34,720 bases of DNA from Rhodothermales bacterium (GTDB taxonomy: Bacteria > Bacteroidota > Rhodothermia > Rhodothermales > Bin80), in assembly GCA_028278205.1 (NCBI GenBank), contig JANQES010000049.1, positions 1-34,720 on the forward strand, given 5' to 3'. Position numbers and translations under genes: made by a program. The notes beneath the pieces are model-generated. The model did no database searches, was not told the DNA's origin, and saw nothing but the letters and a program-made list of their open reading frames with translations. Positions 24,890-32,596 of this stretch are shown one piece after another (positions within the stretch are counted from its first letter, which is position 1; each line of letters begins with the position of its first letter).

Positions 24890-27544
24890 ATGACTGCTGA
24901 ACACCAGCGCTTGGTCGACTCCGAAGCCCGCAGGGCGGACTGGAAGAACTGGGGGCCGTACGTCAGCGAACGCGCCTGGGGGACGGTGCGCGAGGACTAC
25001 AGCCCCGACGGAGAAGTCTGGGACTACTTCCTCCACGACCACGCCCGCAGCCGCGCCTATCGCTGGAACGAAGACGGTCTGGGCGGCTTCTGCAATCGGT
25101 TTCAGAACATTTGCCTGGCTGTGGCGCTGTGGAACGAGCGCGATCCGATCCTCAAAGAGCGTCTCTTCGGCCTCAGCGGCAAGCAGGGCAACCACGGCGA
25201 GGACGTCAAAGAATATTATTTCTATCTCGACGCCACGCCGGCGCACACCTACGGCAAGATGCTTTACAAATACCCGCAGGTGGCTTTTCCCTACGCGCAT
25301 CTGATCGAGGAAAACCGGCGGCGGAGCCGGCGCGAGCCTGAGTTCGAGTTGATCGATGCCTTGCCAAAGGTTTTTGCCGAGAACCGGTATTTCGACGTGT
25401 TCATCGAATATGCCAAGGCCGATCAGGAAGACATTCTGTGCCGCATCACGGTCATCAACCGGGGGCCGGATCCGGCGCCGGTACACATCCTGCCGCACTG
25501 CTGGTTTCGCAACCGATGGTCGTGGGGCTACGACACGCCGAAGCCGGTGCTTGAGGCCGTCTCGCAGGACGGTGGGCTGTGCGCGCGGGCCGAAGACCGG
25601 CACCTGGGCGAGCGCTGGTGGTACGTCTCGGTAGACGAGGCCGCTGCGCCGCCGTCGCTGCTGTTTACCGAAAACGAGACGAACACCGAGCGACTCTACG
25701 GGGTGCCTAACGCCTCGCCGTACGTCAAAGACAGCATCCACGAGGCCGTCGTGCAGGGGCGGATGGACCGGGTCAACCCGGCGGGTGTGGGCACCAAGGC
25801 GGCGGCGCACGCCCGCGCCGTGCTGGCGCCGGGCGAGTCGTTTACAGTCAAGGTGCGTTTTGCCAGAGAGCACTTCGATGCGCCGTTTCGCGACTTCGAC
25901 ACCGTCTTCGCGCAGCGCATCGAAGAAGCCGACGCGTTCTACGATGCGATCCAAAAACCAACGCTCAGCGACGACGAACGCCGCGTCCAACGCCAGGCGT
26001 TCGCCGGGTTGCTCTGGAGCAAACAGTTCTATCATTTCAGCGTCGAACTCTGGCTCGACGGCGACCCCGGCGGGCCGCCGCCGCCCGAAACGCGCCGCCG
26101 CATCCGCAACCACGACTGGCCGCACCTCTACAACCTCGACGTCATCTCGATGCCCGACAAGTGGGAGTATCCCTGGTACGCCGCCTGGGACCTCGCCTTC
26201 CACATGCTGCCCGTGGCGATGCTTGATCCGGAGTGGGCCAAGCGCCAGATGATCCTGATGACGCGCGAGTGGTACATGCACCCCAACGGCCAGCTACCAG
26301 CCTACGAATGGGCCTTCGGCGACGTCAATCCGCCGGTGCATGCCTGGGGCGCCTGGCGCGTTTACAAGATCACGCGCAACGCCACGGGCAAGGCCGATCT
26401 GGATTTTCTGGAAAAGATCTTCCACAAGATGCTGCTCAACTTCACGTGGTGGGTCAACCGCAAAGATGCCGAGGGCGATAACATCTTCCAGGGCGGCTTC
26501 CTCGGCCTCGACAACATCGGCGTCTTCGACCGCAGCAAGCCCGCGCCCACCGGCGGCTACCTCGAACAAGCCGATGGCACGGCCTGGATGGGCATGTTTT
26601 GCCTGAACATGCTGGCGATGGCCCTCGAACTGGCTCGCGAAAAACCGGCCTATGAAGACGTGGCAACCAAGTTCTTCGAGCATTTCGTCTACATCGCCCA
26701 CGCCATCAATACTACCTGGACCGGCGGGCTCTGGCATGAAGACGACGGCTTCTACTACGACGCCCTCCGCACCCCCGACGGCCAGTTGATCCCGCTCAAA
26801 ATCCGCTCTTTTGTAGGATTGATCCCGCTTTTCGCCGTCGAAACGCTGGAGCCGGATTTGCTGGAAAAACTGCCGCATTTTCGACGGCGGATGGAGTGGT
26901 TCATCAAGTATCGCCCGCATCTGATGCAAGACCTGACGCTGCGGACTTCGCACGGAACGGGCGATCGTTGCCTGCTCTCGCTCGTCAACGAACAGCAGTT
27001 GACGCGGATTCTGGGGCGGATGCTCGACCCGGCCCAGTTCCTCTCGGACTACGGCCTGCGCTCGCTCTCGAAAGAGCACGAGGCGGCGCCGTACGTCTTC
27101 CATCTCGACGGGCACACCTTCACCGTGGCGTATGAACCGGCGGAGTCGTCGTCGGGGCTTTTCGGCGGCAACTCGAATTGGCGCGGGCCGATCTGGTTTC
27201 CGGTCAATTATTTGATGATCGAGTCGCTCCAAAAATTCCACCACTACTACGGCGACGCCCTGACGGTGGAGATGCCGAGCGGATCGGGCCGGCAGATGAC
27301 GCTCTGGGACGTAGCCGCCGCGCTCTCGCGCCGCCTGACGCGGCTCTTCCTGCGCGACGAAACCACAGGCCGCCGCCCTTTCTACGGCGCCGTCGAAACC
27401 TTCCAGCAAGACGAACACTGGCGCGACCACCTCCTCTTCCACGAATTCTTCCACGGCGACGACGGCTCCGGCGCCGGCGCCAGCCACCAGACCGGCTGGA
27501 CGGCCCTCGTCGCCAAGCTCATCCAGCAAAGCGGCGGGGTTTAA
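24890..27544 (+). CDS. Glucosidase-like protein, GH63/MGH1-type glycoside hydrolase
   Basis: The 884-aa protein matches the family of ~880-900-aa cytoplasmic 'glucosidases' with an MGH1-like (GH63-related) (alpha/alpha)6 barrel. N-terminal hallmarks are [35 protein letters not shown] and [19 protein letters not shown]. The barrel begins near residue 400 with [18 protein letters not shown], where Asp434 is the likely catalytic acid. Later landmarks are [10 protein letters not shown] and [14 protein letters not shown]. No signal peptide is visible. The family acts on alpha-glucosidic or related sugar linkages, but the substrate cannot be read from the sequence. The start codon lies one base after a repeat arm, so the leader and any ribosome site are repeat-derived. 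It is separated from the eCIS genes by a terminator-like hairpin and probably has nothing to do with them. Confidence 0.85.
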   Translation: MTAEHQRLVDSEARRADWKNWGPYVSERAWGTVREDYSPDGEVWDYFLHDHARSRAYRWNEDGLGGFCNRFQNICLAVALWNERDPILKERLFGLSGKQGNHGEDVKEYYFYLDATPAHTYGKMLYKYPQVAFPYAHLIEENRRRSRREPEFELIDALPKVFAENRYFDVFIEYAKADQEDILCRITVINRGPDPAPVHILPHCWFRNRWSWGYDTPKPVLEAVSQDGGLCARAEDRHLGERWWYVSVDEAAAPPSLLFTENETNTERLYGVPNASPYVKDSIHEAVVQGRMDRVNPAGVGTKAAAHARAVLAPGESFTVKVRFAREHFDAPFRDFDTVFAQRIEEADAFYDAIQKPTLSDDERRVQRQAFAGLLWSKQFYHFSVELWLDGDPGGPPPPETRRRIRNHDWPHLYNLDVISMPDKWEYPWYAAWDLAFHMLPVAMLDPEWAKRQMILMTREWYMHPNGQLPAYEWAFGDVNPPVHAWGAWRVYKITRNATGKADLDFLEKIFHKMLLNFTWWVNRKDAEGDNIFQGGFLGLDNIGVFDRSKPAPTGGYLEQADGTAWMGMFCLNMLAMALELAREKPAYEDVATKFFEHFVYIAHAINTTWTGGLWHEDDGFYYDALRTPDGQLIPLKIRSFVGLIPLFAVETLEPDLLEKLPHFRRRMEWFIKYRPHLMQDLTLRTSHGTGDRCLLSLVNEQQLTRILGRMLDPAQFLSDYGLRSLSKEHEAAPYVFHLDGHTFTVAYEPAESSSGLFGGNSNWRGPIWFPVNYLMIESLQKFHHYYGDALTVEMPSGSGRQMTLWDVAAALSRRLTRLFLRDETTGRRPFYGAVETFQQDEHWRDHLLFHEFFHGDDGSGAGASHQTGWTALVAKLIQQSGGV

Positions 27545-27545
27545 A

Positions 27546-28301
27546 ATGGGCAAAAGGCATGAGCCAATCCAAAATCTAAAATCCAAAATCAGCTACCTGA
27601 CCACCGATCAGATGCGCGAGGTGGATCGGGCGATGATCGAGGAGTATCACATCGAACTGATCCAGATGATGGAGAATGCCGGGCGCAACCTGGCGCATCT
27701 GGCGCGGACGCGTTTCCTCGATGGCGATCCGCGCAGCAGGCCCGTGGCGGTGCTTTGCGGCACGGGCGGCAACGGCGGCGGCGGGCTGGTCTGCGCGCGG
27801 CGGCTGCACAACTGGGGCGCGGCAGTGCAGGTCGTCACCACCAAACCGGATGACGGCTACCGCGGCGTCCCGGCGCATCAACTCGATATTTTGCGGCGGA
27901 TGGGGGTGCCCGTCGTGGAGGCGGCACATATCGAGCGCTTGCCGGCGGCAGATCTGTTCGTCGATGCCGTCATCGGCTACAGCCTCTCGGGGGCGCCGCG
28001 TGGGGCCGCCGCCTTTCTGATTCAAGGGGCGAATGCCCACGACGCGCCCATCCTAAGCCTCGATGCGCCTTCCGGCGTAGACACCACCACCGGCGTCGCC
28101 CACGACCCGTTCGTCCGGGCGACGGCGACGATGACGCTGGCGCTGCCTAAAGAGGGGCTCCGCGCGCTGACCGTCGCCGAGGCCGTGGGCGAGTTGTACC
28201 TGGCCGACATCAGCGTGCCGCCGGGCCTCTACGCCGGGCCGGGCCTGAACCTCTCGATAGACGCCCTTTTTGCACAAGACGACATCATTCGGCTTTTCTA
28301 A
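27546..28301 (+). CDS. nnrE: NAD(P)H-hydrate epimerase (YjeF N-terminal domain)
   Basis: This enzyme interconverts the R and S forms of damaged, hydrated NAD(P)H so that a dehydratase can repair them. Recognised segments are YLTTDQMREVDRAMIEEY, MMENAGRNLAHLAR, VLCGTGGNGGGG (residues 69-80), DAVIGYSLSGAPRG and SLDAPSGVDTTTG. At residue 79 a Gly stands where most family members have Asp in the 'NGGDG' loop; other short homologues also show Gly, so loss of activity is not certain. There is no fused C-terminal kinase/dehydratase domain. The first ~15 residues (from ATG 27546) are translated from a dispersed repeat, so the ancestral start probably lay just before SYLTTDQM. ATG 27612 is a shorter alternative. 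The gene begins 1 nt after the glucosidase stop. Confidence 0.82.
   Translation: MGKRHEPIQNLKSKISYLTTDQMREVDRAMIEEYHIELIQMMENAGRNLAHLARTRFLDGDPRSRPVAVLCGTGGNGGGGLVCARRLHNWGAAVQVVTTKPDDGYRGVPAHQLDILRRMGVPVVEAAHIERLPAADLFVDAVIGYSLSGAPRGAAAFLIQGANAHDAPILSLDAPSGVDTTTGVAHDPFVRATATMTLALPKEGLRALTVAEAVGELYLADISVPPGLYAGPGLNLSIDALFAQDDIIRLF
27566..27590 (+). repeat. Third copy of the AATCCAAAATC dispersed repeat, inside the nnrE reading frame
   Basis: These 25 bases are the same kind of sequence as the right arm at 24855-24888. They are translated in frame as IQNLKSKI at the N-terminus of the epimerase. Confidence 0.8.
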
Positions 28302-28334
28302 TTTTGACTGAGGTCCCTCAGTCAAAATTAGAAA
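28295..28334. repeat. Perfect 19-bp palindrome overlapping the nnrE stop codon
   Basis: 28295-28313 and 28316-28334 are exact reverse complements separated by two bases (TC). The arm includes AATTTTGACTGAGG and the TAA stop of nnrE. It could form a stable RNA hairpin that ends the transcript, or a DNA cruciform. There is no clear U-run after it, so a canonical terminator is uncertain. Confidence 0.8.
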
Positions 28335-28468
28335 GTGTAGTCCGAAGCCCTACATGAGGAAGCGGAAAGGCCCTACGCGGGAGTGCAAAGAAAGACTACG
28401 CAGCGGGGGGGCGGGTGCTCGTAGGCTGGATGGTACCGGTGTGTAATTAACCGAGAGCGAGGTCTATC

Positions 28469-28849
28469 ATGGAGCGCGAATTACAACGGCACGTCCCGAT
28501 TTTAGGCTGGCTTCACGTGGCCGGGGGCGCCCTCTTCGTGCTGTCGGGACTTTTTGTTTTTTCCTTCTTTACCGGCATCGGTGTAGCCTCCGGCGAGCCG
28601 GACGCAATACGGATTCTCAGCATCGTCGGGTTGTCGGCAGGGTCGTTTCTGATCGTTTTGGGGGTGCCGGCGCTGGCTGCCGGCTACGGCCTGCTCAAAC
28701 GAAGACCCTGGGCGCGAATGCTGACGCTGGTCCTGGGCATCCTCAACCTGATCAACATCCCGATAGGCACCGTCATGGGCGTCTACACGCTGTGGGTGCT
28801 CCTCGACGACCGGGCCGCCGCCTACTTCGACACATTCGAGCCGGCCTGA
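28469..28849 (+). CDS. Small three-helix membrane protein
   Basis: The 126-aa protein has three predicted membrane segments: about residues 11-37 (ILGWLHVAGGALFVLSGLF onward), 47-73 (ILSIVGLSAGSFLIVLGVP) and 82-110 (MLTLVLGILNLINIPIG). A positively charged loop, KRRPWAR, lies between the second and third. This layout and the 'GYGLLKRRPWAR' turn are common in small DUF4064-like bacterial membrane proteins of unknown function. The start is ATG 28469 behind a weak purine-rich site. It stands alone between a palindrome and a terminator. Confidence 0.72.
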   Translation: MERELQRHVPILGWLHVAGGALFVLSGLFVFSFFTGIGVASGEPDAIRILSIVGLSAGSFLIVLGVPALAAGYGLLKRRPWARMLTLVLGILNLINIPIGTVMGVYTLWVLLDDRAAAYFDTFEPA

Positions 28850-28936
28850 AGAGTAAATTTTTTTCGCCCTCGATTTAAGAACCGCTGCGCCTCGCCGATA
28901 CGCAGGATAGGGTATCATAGGTGAGACTATAAATGA

Positions 28937-28974
28937 AGGCTCTGCGTCCCGTAAGGCGCGGAGCCTTTATTTTT
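28937..28974 (+). terminator. Intrinsic terminator
   Basis: AGGCTCTGCG (28937-28946) pairs with CGCGGAGCCT (28957-28966) with a single G-U wobble across a 10-base loop, followed by TTATTTTT. It lies 88 bp after the membrane-protein gene and would end its transcript. Confidence 0.75.
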
Positions 28975-29022
28975 ATGCACATATTTTATATATAAATTCT
29001 GCCCAAACCGTATCAGACGATT

Positions 29023-29160
29023 ATGGGTGTTACAACAGGTTCCATCTCCGGCCTTGTGACCGATGTGGCCGGCGATCCACTCCCCGGCGTGGTCATCGAC
29101 GCCGTACACGAGCCCACGGGCACACGCTACAACGACGTGACGCGAGCCGATGGACGGTCA
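29023..29160 (+). pseudogene. Fragment of a TonB-dependent receptor (carboxypeptidase-regulatory-like domain)
   Basis: About 45 codons read GVTTGSISGLVTDVAGDPLP, followed by VVIDAVHEPTGTRYNDVT and RADGR. This is the classic start of the plug-side carboxypeptidase-regulatory-like domain of Bacteroidota-type SusC/TonB receptors or related outer-membrane proteins. The signal peptide that should precede it is missing; an in-frame stop lies at 28993-28995. After RADGR (about 29157) the expected continuation is lost and the frame runs on as unrelated sequence to 29217. Both ends are therefore broken. It is a useful clue to the organism's lineage. Confidence 0.65.
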
Positions 29161-29169
29161 AGGGAAAAG

Positions 29170-29418
29170 TTAGAACGGAAACCGGGCGGGCCGGTCGTGG
29201 CGGCGCGGGCGGCGTAGGTGTTCGTCGGAGAGGTCCTGGGCGGCTTCGACCGGCGCGGTGTCATCGCCGGCGAGGCGGCGAAAGAGTTGGAAAAGCTCCC
29301 AGTCGATATAGAGACGGCGCTCCCAGCTTTCCGTCGAGCGGGGCAGCGCGTACGCTTCTTTCAGCAATTCATCGATGCGCGCCAGCAGATCCTGGCGGTG
29401 AGGGTTGGATGCAGCCAT
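29170..29418 (-). CDS. Doubtful small hypothetical protein
   Basis: The 82-aa frame has a composition plausible for a real helical protein (NPHRQDLLARIDELLKEAYA, then WERRLYIDWELFQLFRRLAG) and a basic C-terminus. I recognise no family. It starts at the ATG complementary to 29416-29418 and ends just beside the break in the TonB-receptor fragment on the other strand. A second minus-strand frame (Met at 29527, ending 29369; KTKRYKELLEKRRSIHVEAL) overlaps its start. The pair could be one gene with a frameshift or two remnants. The 29161-29606 stretch holds nothing else that I can support. Confidence 0.35.
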   Translation of the reverse strand: MAASNPHRQDLLARIDELLKEAYALPRSTESWERRLYIDWELFQLFRRLAGDDTAPVEAAQDLSDEHLRRPRRHDRPARFPF

Positions 29419-29606
29419 CGGGCAAAGCCTCTACGTGAATAGAACGACGCTTTTCGAGTAACTCTTTGTATCGTTTTGTTTTCTCAAAACTCAAGCGGTT
29501 AAGATTCAGGCGCGCGAATCGATACATGCCTTGGAGGAATCGGCGCGTCTGCCCGTAGAGCAAGCGCGCCGGTAGGAGGATCATCGAAGGGGAGAGGACG
29601 CCATTC

Positions 29607-30158
29607 ATGACGCACGACACAGAGTTCCCGAATGACGCCGACGGTCTGGCTGCCGCCGAGGCCGGGCTTGCCGGCGGTGGGTTGTCTAGCCCGGTCGCGA
29701 CGGTCGAAGCGGTGATGAGGCGAGCCGTCATCACAGTCAGCATGGACGACTCGCTCCACAAGGTCCAGCATATCTTTCAGCGCGAGGGGTTCCATCATCT
29801 GCTGGTCCTCGACGCGGGCGAACTCGTCGGGGTGCTTTCGGATCGGGATCTGCTCTCGGCGCTGAGCCCGTACGTCAACACGCCGTCAGAACAGCGGCGG
29901 GATCAGCGGATGTTGCGCCGGCGCGTTCATCATATCATGAGCCGGCGCTTGGTCACCGTCACCCGCGCCACGCCGATAGCGCAGGCCGCCGCGCTCTTGC
30001 TCAAACATGGCATCGGATGTTTGCCGGTCGTCTCATCGCCGGCGCCTGTGCGCACGTACGCCGGCAGCCATCTGCGACTGCTTACCACCGGGCGCACCGT
30101 CGAAGGCATCGTGACGTGGCGGGATATTATGGCGTATTACCTGGGCTTCGGAACGTGA
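29607..30158 (+). CDS. Tandem CBS-domain protein
   Basis: The 183-aa protein consists of two CBS motifs forming one Bateman module, a sensor that usually binds adenine nucleotides. The first runs from about residue 33 to 85 (VEAVMRRAVITVSMDDSLHK, then HHLLVLDAGELVGVLSDRDL). The second runs from about 105 to 180 (VHHIMSRRLVTVTRATPIAQ, GIGCLPVV, VEGIVTWRDIMAYYL). A ~15-residue insertion precedes the last strand of the second CBS. No catalytic domain is attached. GGAGAGG at 29591-29597 is a good Shine-Dalgarno site nine bases before ATG 29607, better than those in most of the window. It is convergent with the GvpL/F-like gene, 41 bp away. Confidence 0.85.
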   Translation: MTHDTEFPNDADGLAAAEAGLAGGGLSSPVATVEAVMRRAVITVSMDDSLHKVQHIFQREGFHHLLVLDAGELVGVLSDRDLLSALSPYVNTPSEQRRDQRMLRRRVHHIMSRRLVTVTRATPIAQAAALLLKHGIGCLPVVSSPAPVRTYAGSHLRLLTTGRTVEGIVTWRDIMAYYLGFGT

Positions 30159-30199
30159 AACGTGAGGGTGCCTTTGGTGATGGATGTCCTCTCACGCTA

Positions 30200-32176
30200 T
30201 CAAAGCGTCGGCACGTCGGAGGGGGCGAAGCGGCAGGGGGTGTGCGGGCCGCCGATGTAGTAGACGAGGCCCAGTTGTTCATATTCAGATGAGAGCTGTT
30301 CCAGCACTGCGCGGAAGGCTTTGCCCCGGGCTTCTACGACCAGATAAGACGCGTTGAGCACCATGTTGCTGTTGCCGAAGACGCTGTCTTCGGAGGCCGG
30401 CGCCACGCGGCTGTCTATCGAGACCGCGTGCAGGGTGCGGTGGATGCGGCTCTGGCAGTTGCTCAGGATCGAGTCGATGACTTCGGGCAGCGGTGTCTCC
30501 AGACCCTCGCGGACGGCTTCGATTTCGGCTTCGACGCTGGCCTCGCTCCACAGGGCTGCCGTGGCGGCGAAGTGTTCCAGGAAGGTCTCGATGTCTTCGT
30601 CGCGGACGTGTACCTCTTGCTTGACCTTGGAAGCATCGCAGTAGATCTTCACGTTCCACTCATGCTTGCCTGCGAGTGTCGCCAGCGCGGTGTGCAGCGT
30701 CTCGGCGTATTTGTCGAGGGCTTTTTCGAGATAGGCCGGGTTGGTATGGACCGTGTGCGCATACATCGGCAAGACCGCAAAGCCGGCTGCGTTGACGTGC
30801 TCCAGAACGCGTTCCTGCACGCGGCGCGCGTCGTCTTGCCAGGTCTCGTCTGCCGGGTCGAGGGCGGTGCTGGGCAGGTTGCCTACGATAGCCGTCACCG
30901 ATTTGCACGGCATCAGGTAGGGCGTATACGGCGGGTCGATGGCGGCTTCGGCCAGGGCATCGGCCAGGGCCAGACCGTGTTTGCCGACGACGCCGTAGAC
31001 GTAATGCCGGGCCTGCGGGGCTGCTTCGGCGTTTTCGGCGGGTTCTGAAGCAGGAAGCGCGGCGCCGTCTGCTTCGTATCCGTTGGCTGCTTTGCGGCGT
31101 TGCATCTGCGGCGCCGGCGACGGCGCGCGCGGCGCCTCTGAAGCGCTGGGAGGGACCGCCTCTCGCGTCTGAACAACCTGCGTCTTGACGTACGATTTCT
31201 TCGCTCGCCTGGCCGCAGCAGGCGCCCGGTTTGGCGGTGTTGCCTCTGCCGGCGGTGTATAAACAGGTTCTGTTTTTGCCGGAGCTACCTCTGCCGGCGG
31301 TGTTTCTTCCGACGCCGCTTTTATCGGTTCGGGGTCTGCCGGTGCAGCGCGCATGGTGCCGCTGATCCTCGCCAGCGATTCTTGCACGATGCTTTCCAGA
31401 AGCTGCTCTTTGAGCTTATCGACAGCTTTCAGGAGGACCGTGTGTTCGGGGTCGATGAGCGCTTGCGCCTGGCGGGCTGCCGCTTCCGGGTCGGCCAGGG
31501 CGTCGGTCGAACGCTGGATGATCTCGTCGATCAGGCGTCGTTTGAGTTGATCGACGGCGCCGGTGACGACCATGTGTGCGTCGTCGATGCGGGCGCGGGC
31601 CTGGCGGGCGACGGCTCTGGGGTTAGCCAGTTCGTTCGTAGAGCGGTCGGCGACCTCGGCAATGAGAAGGTTGGTAAGCGTCTTTTGCCCCCGCGCGAGC
31701 GGTCCGGCGGTGTCGTCGATGCAGGCGCGGGCTTGCCGGGCGATGCTGTCGGGGTCGGTCAGTTCGTCGGTGGCGTCCTGGGCTACGTCTTCGAGCAGGC
31801 GCTGTTTGAGCAGGTTCTTGGCCGTGATGATGGCCTTGTGCCCGAGTTCGATGCGTTCCTGGGCCTGAAGGGCTGTTGTTTTGGGGTCGGATAGTTCGTC
31901 GGTAGCGCGCCGGGCGATGGCTTCGAGGAGGCGTTCTTTGAGGGTGTCGGTAGCCTGGCGCAGGGCTGTATGTTGCTCATCGACGTGACCGAGCGCGCGT
32001 TCGGCAATAGCCTCCGGGCTCCCCAGGCCTTCGATAGCCTCCTGAACGGTGGCCAGCAAGACCCGGTGCATGATGACATCCTTGGCAGCGGCAAACGTCT
32101 CTTTATTCCCCTCCCGCAAGATCCTCGCAATAGAATCGCCCGAAACCGCAGCCTCTTCGTGAGGACCGCTTTGCAT
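30200..32176 (-). CDS. GvpL/GvpF-family protein fused to N-terminal 44-aa helical repeats
   Basis: The 658-aa protein ends in a GvpL/GvpF domain (about residues 391-658): HYVYGVVGKHGLAL at its start, WNVKIYCD in the middle, and VLNASYLVVEARGKAF plus LGLVYYIGGPHTPCRF at the end. These are the recognised landmarks of gas-vesicle accessory proteins. The N-terminal half holds five tandem 44-residue helical repeats (residues 35-254) and a partial sixth. A Pro/Ala/Glu linker (~275-390) joins the two halves. No GvpA shell gene or other gvp gene is present within the window, so gas vesicles cannot be claimed. Typical GvpF/L proteins are roughly 210-280 aa, so the repeat half is an unusual addition. 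The start is the ATG complementary to 32174-32176; its upstream region is a repeat island. Confidence 0.78.
   Translation of the reverse strand: MQSGPHEEAAVSGDSIARILREGNKETFAAAKDVIMHRVLLATVQEAIEGLGSPEAIAERALGHVDEQHTALRQATDTLKERLLEAIARRATDELSDPKTTALQAQERIELGHKAIITAKNLLKQRLLEDVAQDATDELTDPDSIARQARACIDDTAGPLARGQKTLTNLLIAEVADRSTNELANPRAVARQARARIDDAHMVVTGAVDQLKRRLIDEIIQRSTDALADPEAAARQAQALIDPEHTVLLKAVDKLKEQLLESIVQESLARISGTMRAAPADPEPIKAASEETPPAEVAPAKTEPVYTPPAEATPPNRAPAAARRAKKSYVKTQVVQTREAVPPSASEAPRAPSPAPQMQRRKAANGYEADGAALPASEPAENAEAAPQARHYVYGVVGKHGLALADALAEAAIDPPYTPYLMPCKSVTAIVGNLPSTALDPADETWQDDARRVQERVLEHVNAAGFAVLPMYAHTVHTNPAYLEKALDKYAETLHTALATLAGKHEWNVKIYCDASKVKQEVHVRDEDIETFLEHFAATAALWSEASVEAEIEAVREGLETPLPEVIDSILSNCQSRIHRTLHAVSIDSRVAPASEDSVFGNSNMVLNASYLVVEARGKAFRAVLEQLSSEYEQLGLVYYIGGPHTPCRFAPSDVPTL
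31364..32074 (-). repeat. 44-aa (132-bp) helical repeats, five full copies plus a partial one
   Basis: Each copy runs LKxRLLEEIAxRATDELxDP followed by an Ala/Arg helix (ARQARARID) and a final helix. Copies occupy residues 35-78, 79-122, 123-166, 167-210, 211-254 and 255-271 (partial), with no length variation between full copies. Divergence between copies is substantial at DNA level. Confidence 0.82.
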
Positions 32177-32256
32177 CGACGTGTTCGTGTCTTTTTTGTA
32201 GGGAAAAGCACAGCTTTATGGTATAATCGAACGATTTGGGTGTGATCTTAAACAGA

Positions 32257-32594
32257 TGTGTTTTGGTGTTATAGTGTTTGGGTGTTATAGTGTTTTTGTG
32301 TTATGGTGTTGTAGTGTTTGGGTTCGATGATCAAATGAGGGGATGTCTGCACACTGAATAGATAAAGAAGCCCCGTAGGGGCGTCCTGTTTGTAGTGCGC
32401 CACATTTCCTAAAAAATAGCTCCGTAGGAGCGATCTGTTAAAAAAGGAAAAAGAACAGGCCGCCCCTACGGGGCTCATCTTGAGTTGGGAATTATTTTTC
32501 TACAAACAGGTCGTCCCTACGGGACTTTGCGGACACGCCCTAAAACACGAAAACACGAAAACACCAAAACACGAGAACACCATAACACAACACC
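32257..32594. repeat. Composite intergenic repeat island
   Basis: The 420-bp gap between two minus-strand genes (32177-32596) holds three nested kinds of repeat. Outermost are short T/G-rich units (GTGTTATAGTGTTTGGG-like) at 32257-32322, mirrored by complementary A/C-rich units (AAAACACGAAAACACC-like) at 32541-32594. Inside are four copies of a CCGTAGGGGCG-CCTGTTTGTAG-type palindromic unit. No coding sequence was found. The arrays could pair into a very long stem in RNA or single-stranded DNA. Confidence 0.8.
32369..32525. repeat. Four copies of a short REP-like palindromic unit
   Basis: Copies at 32369-32395 and 32417-32440 read forward (GCCCCGTAGGGGC then GTCCTGTTTGTAG; the second is diverged to GCTCCGTAGGAGC). 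Copies at 32454-32475 and 32500-32525 are reversed. Each copy contains its own small hairpin around CCGTAGG, and the two pairs face each other. This resembles dispersed intergenic repeats seen in many Bacteroidota-type genomes. Confidence 0.75.
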
Positions 32595-32596
32595 CC

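Noticed and set aside
29369..29761. 130-aa minus-strand protein
   Set aside because: Its N-terminal half is the shadow of the CBS-domain gene. Only the part from Met at 29527 might be real, and it overlaps another small frame.
32196..32227. TTGTAG and TATAAT as a plus-strand promoter
   Set aside because: The spacing is 20 bp, longer than usual, and there is no plus-strand gene downstream. The adjacent gene is on the minus strand.
32257..32594. CRISPR array
   Set aside because: The units are short, degenerate and inverted relative to each other, without spacers of uniform length, and no cas genes are present.
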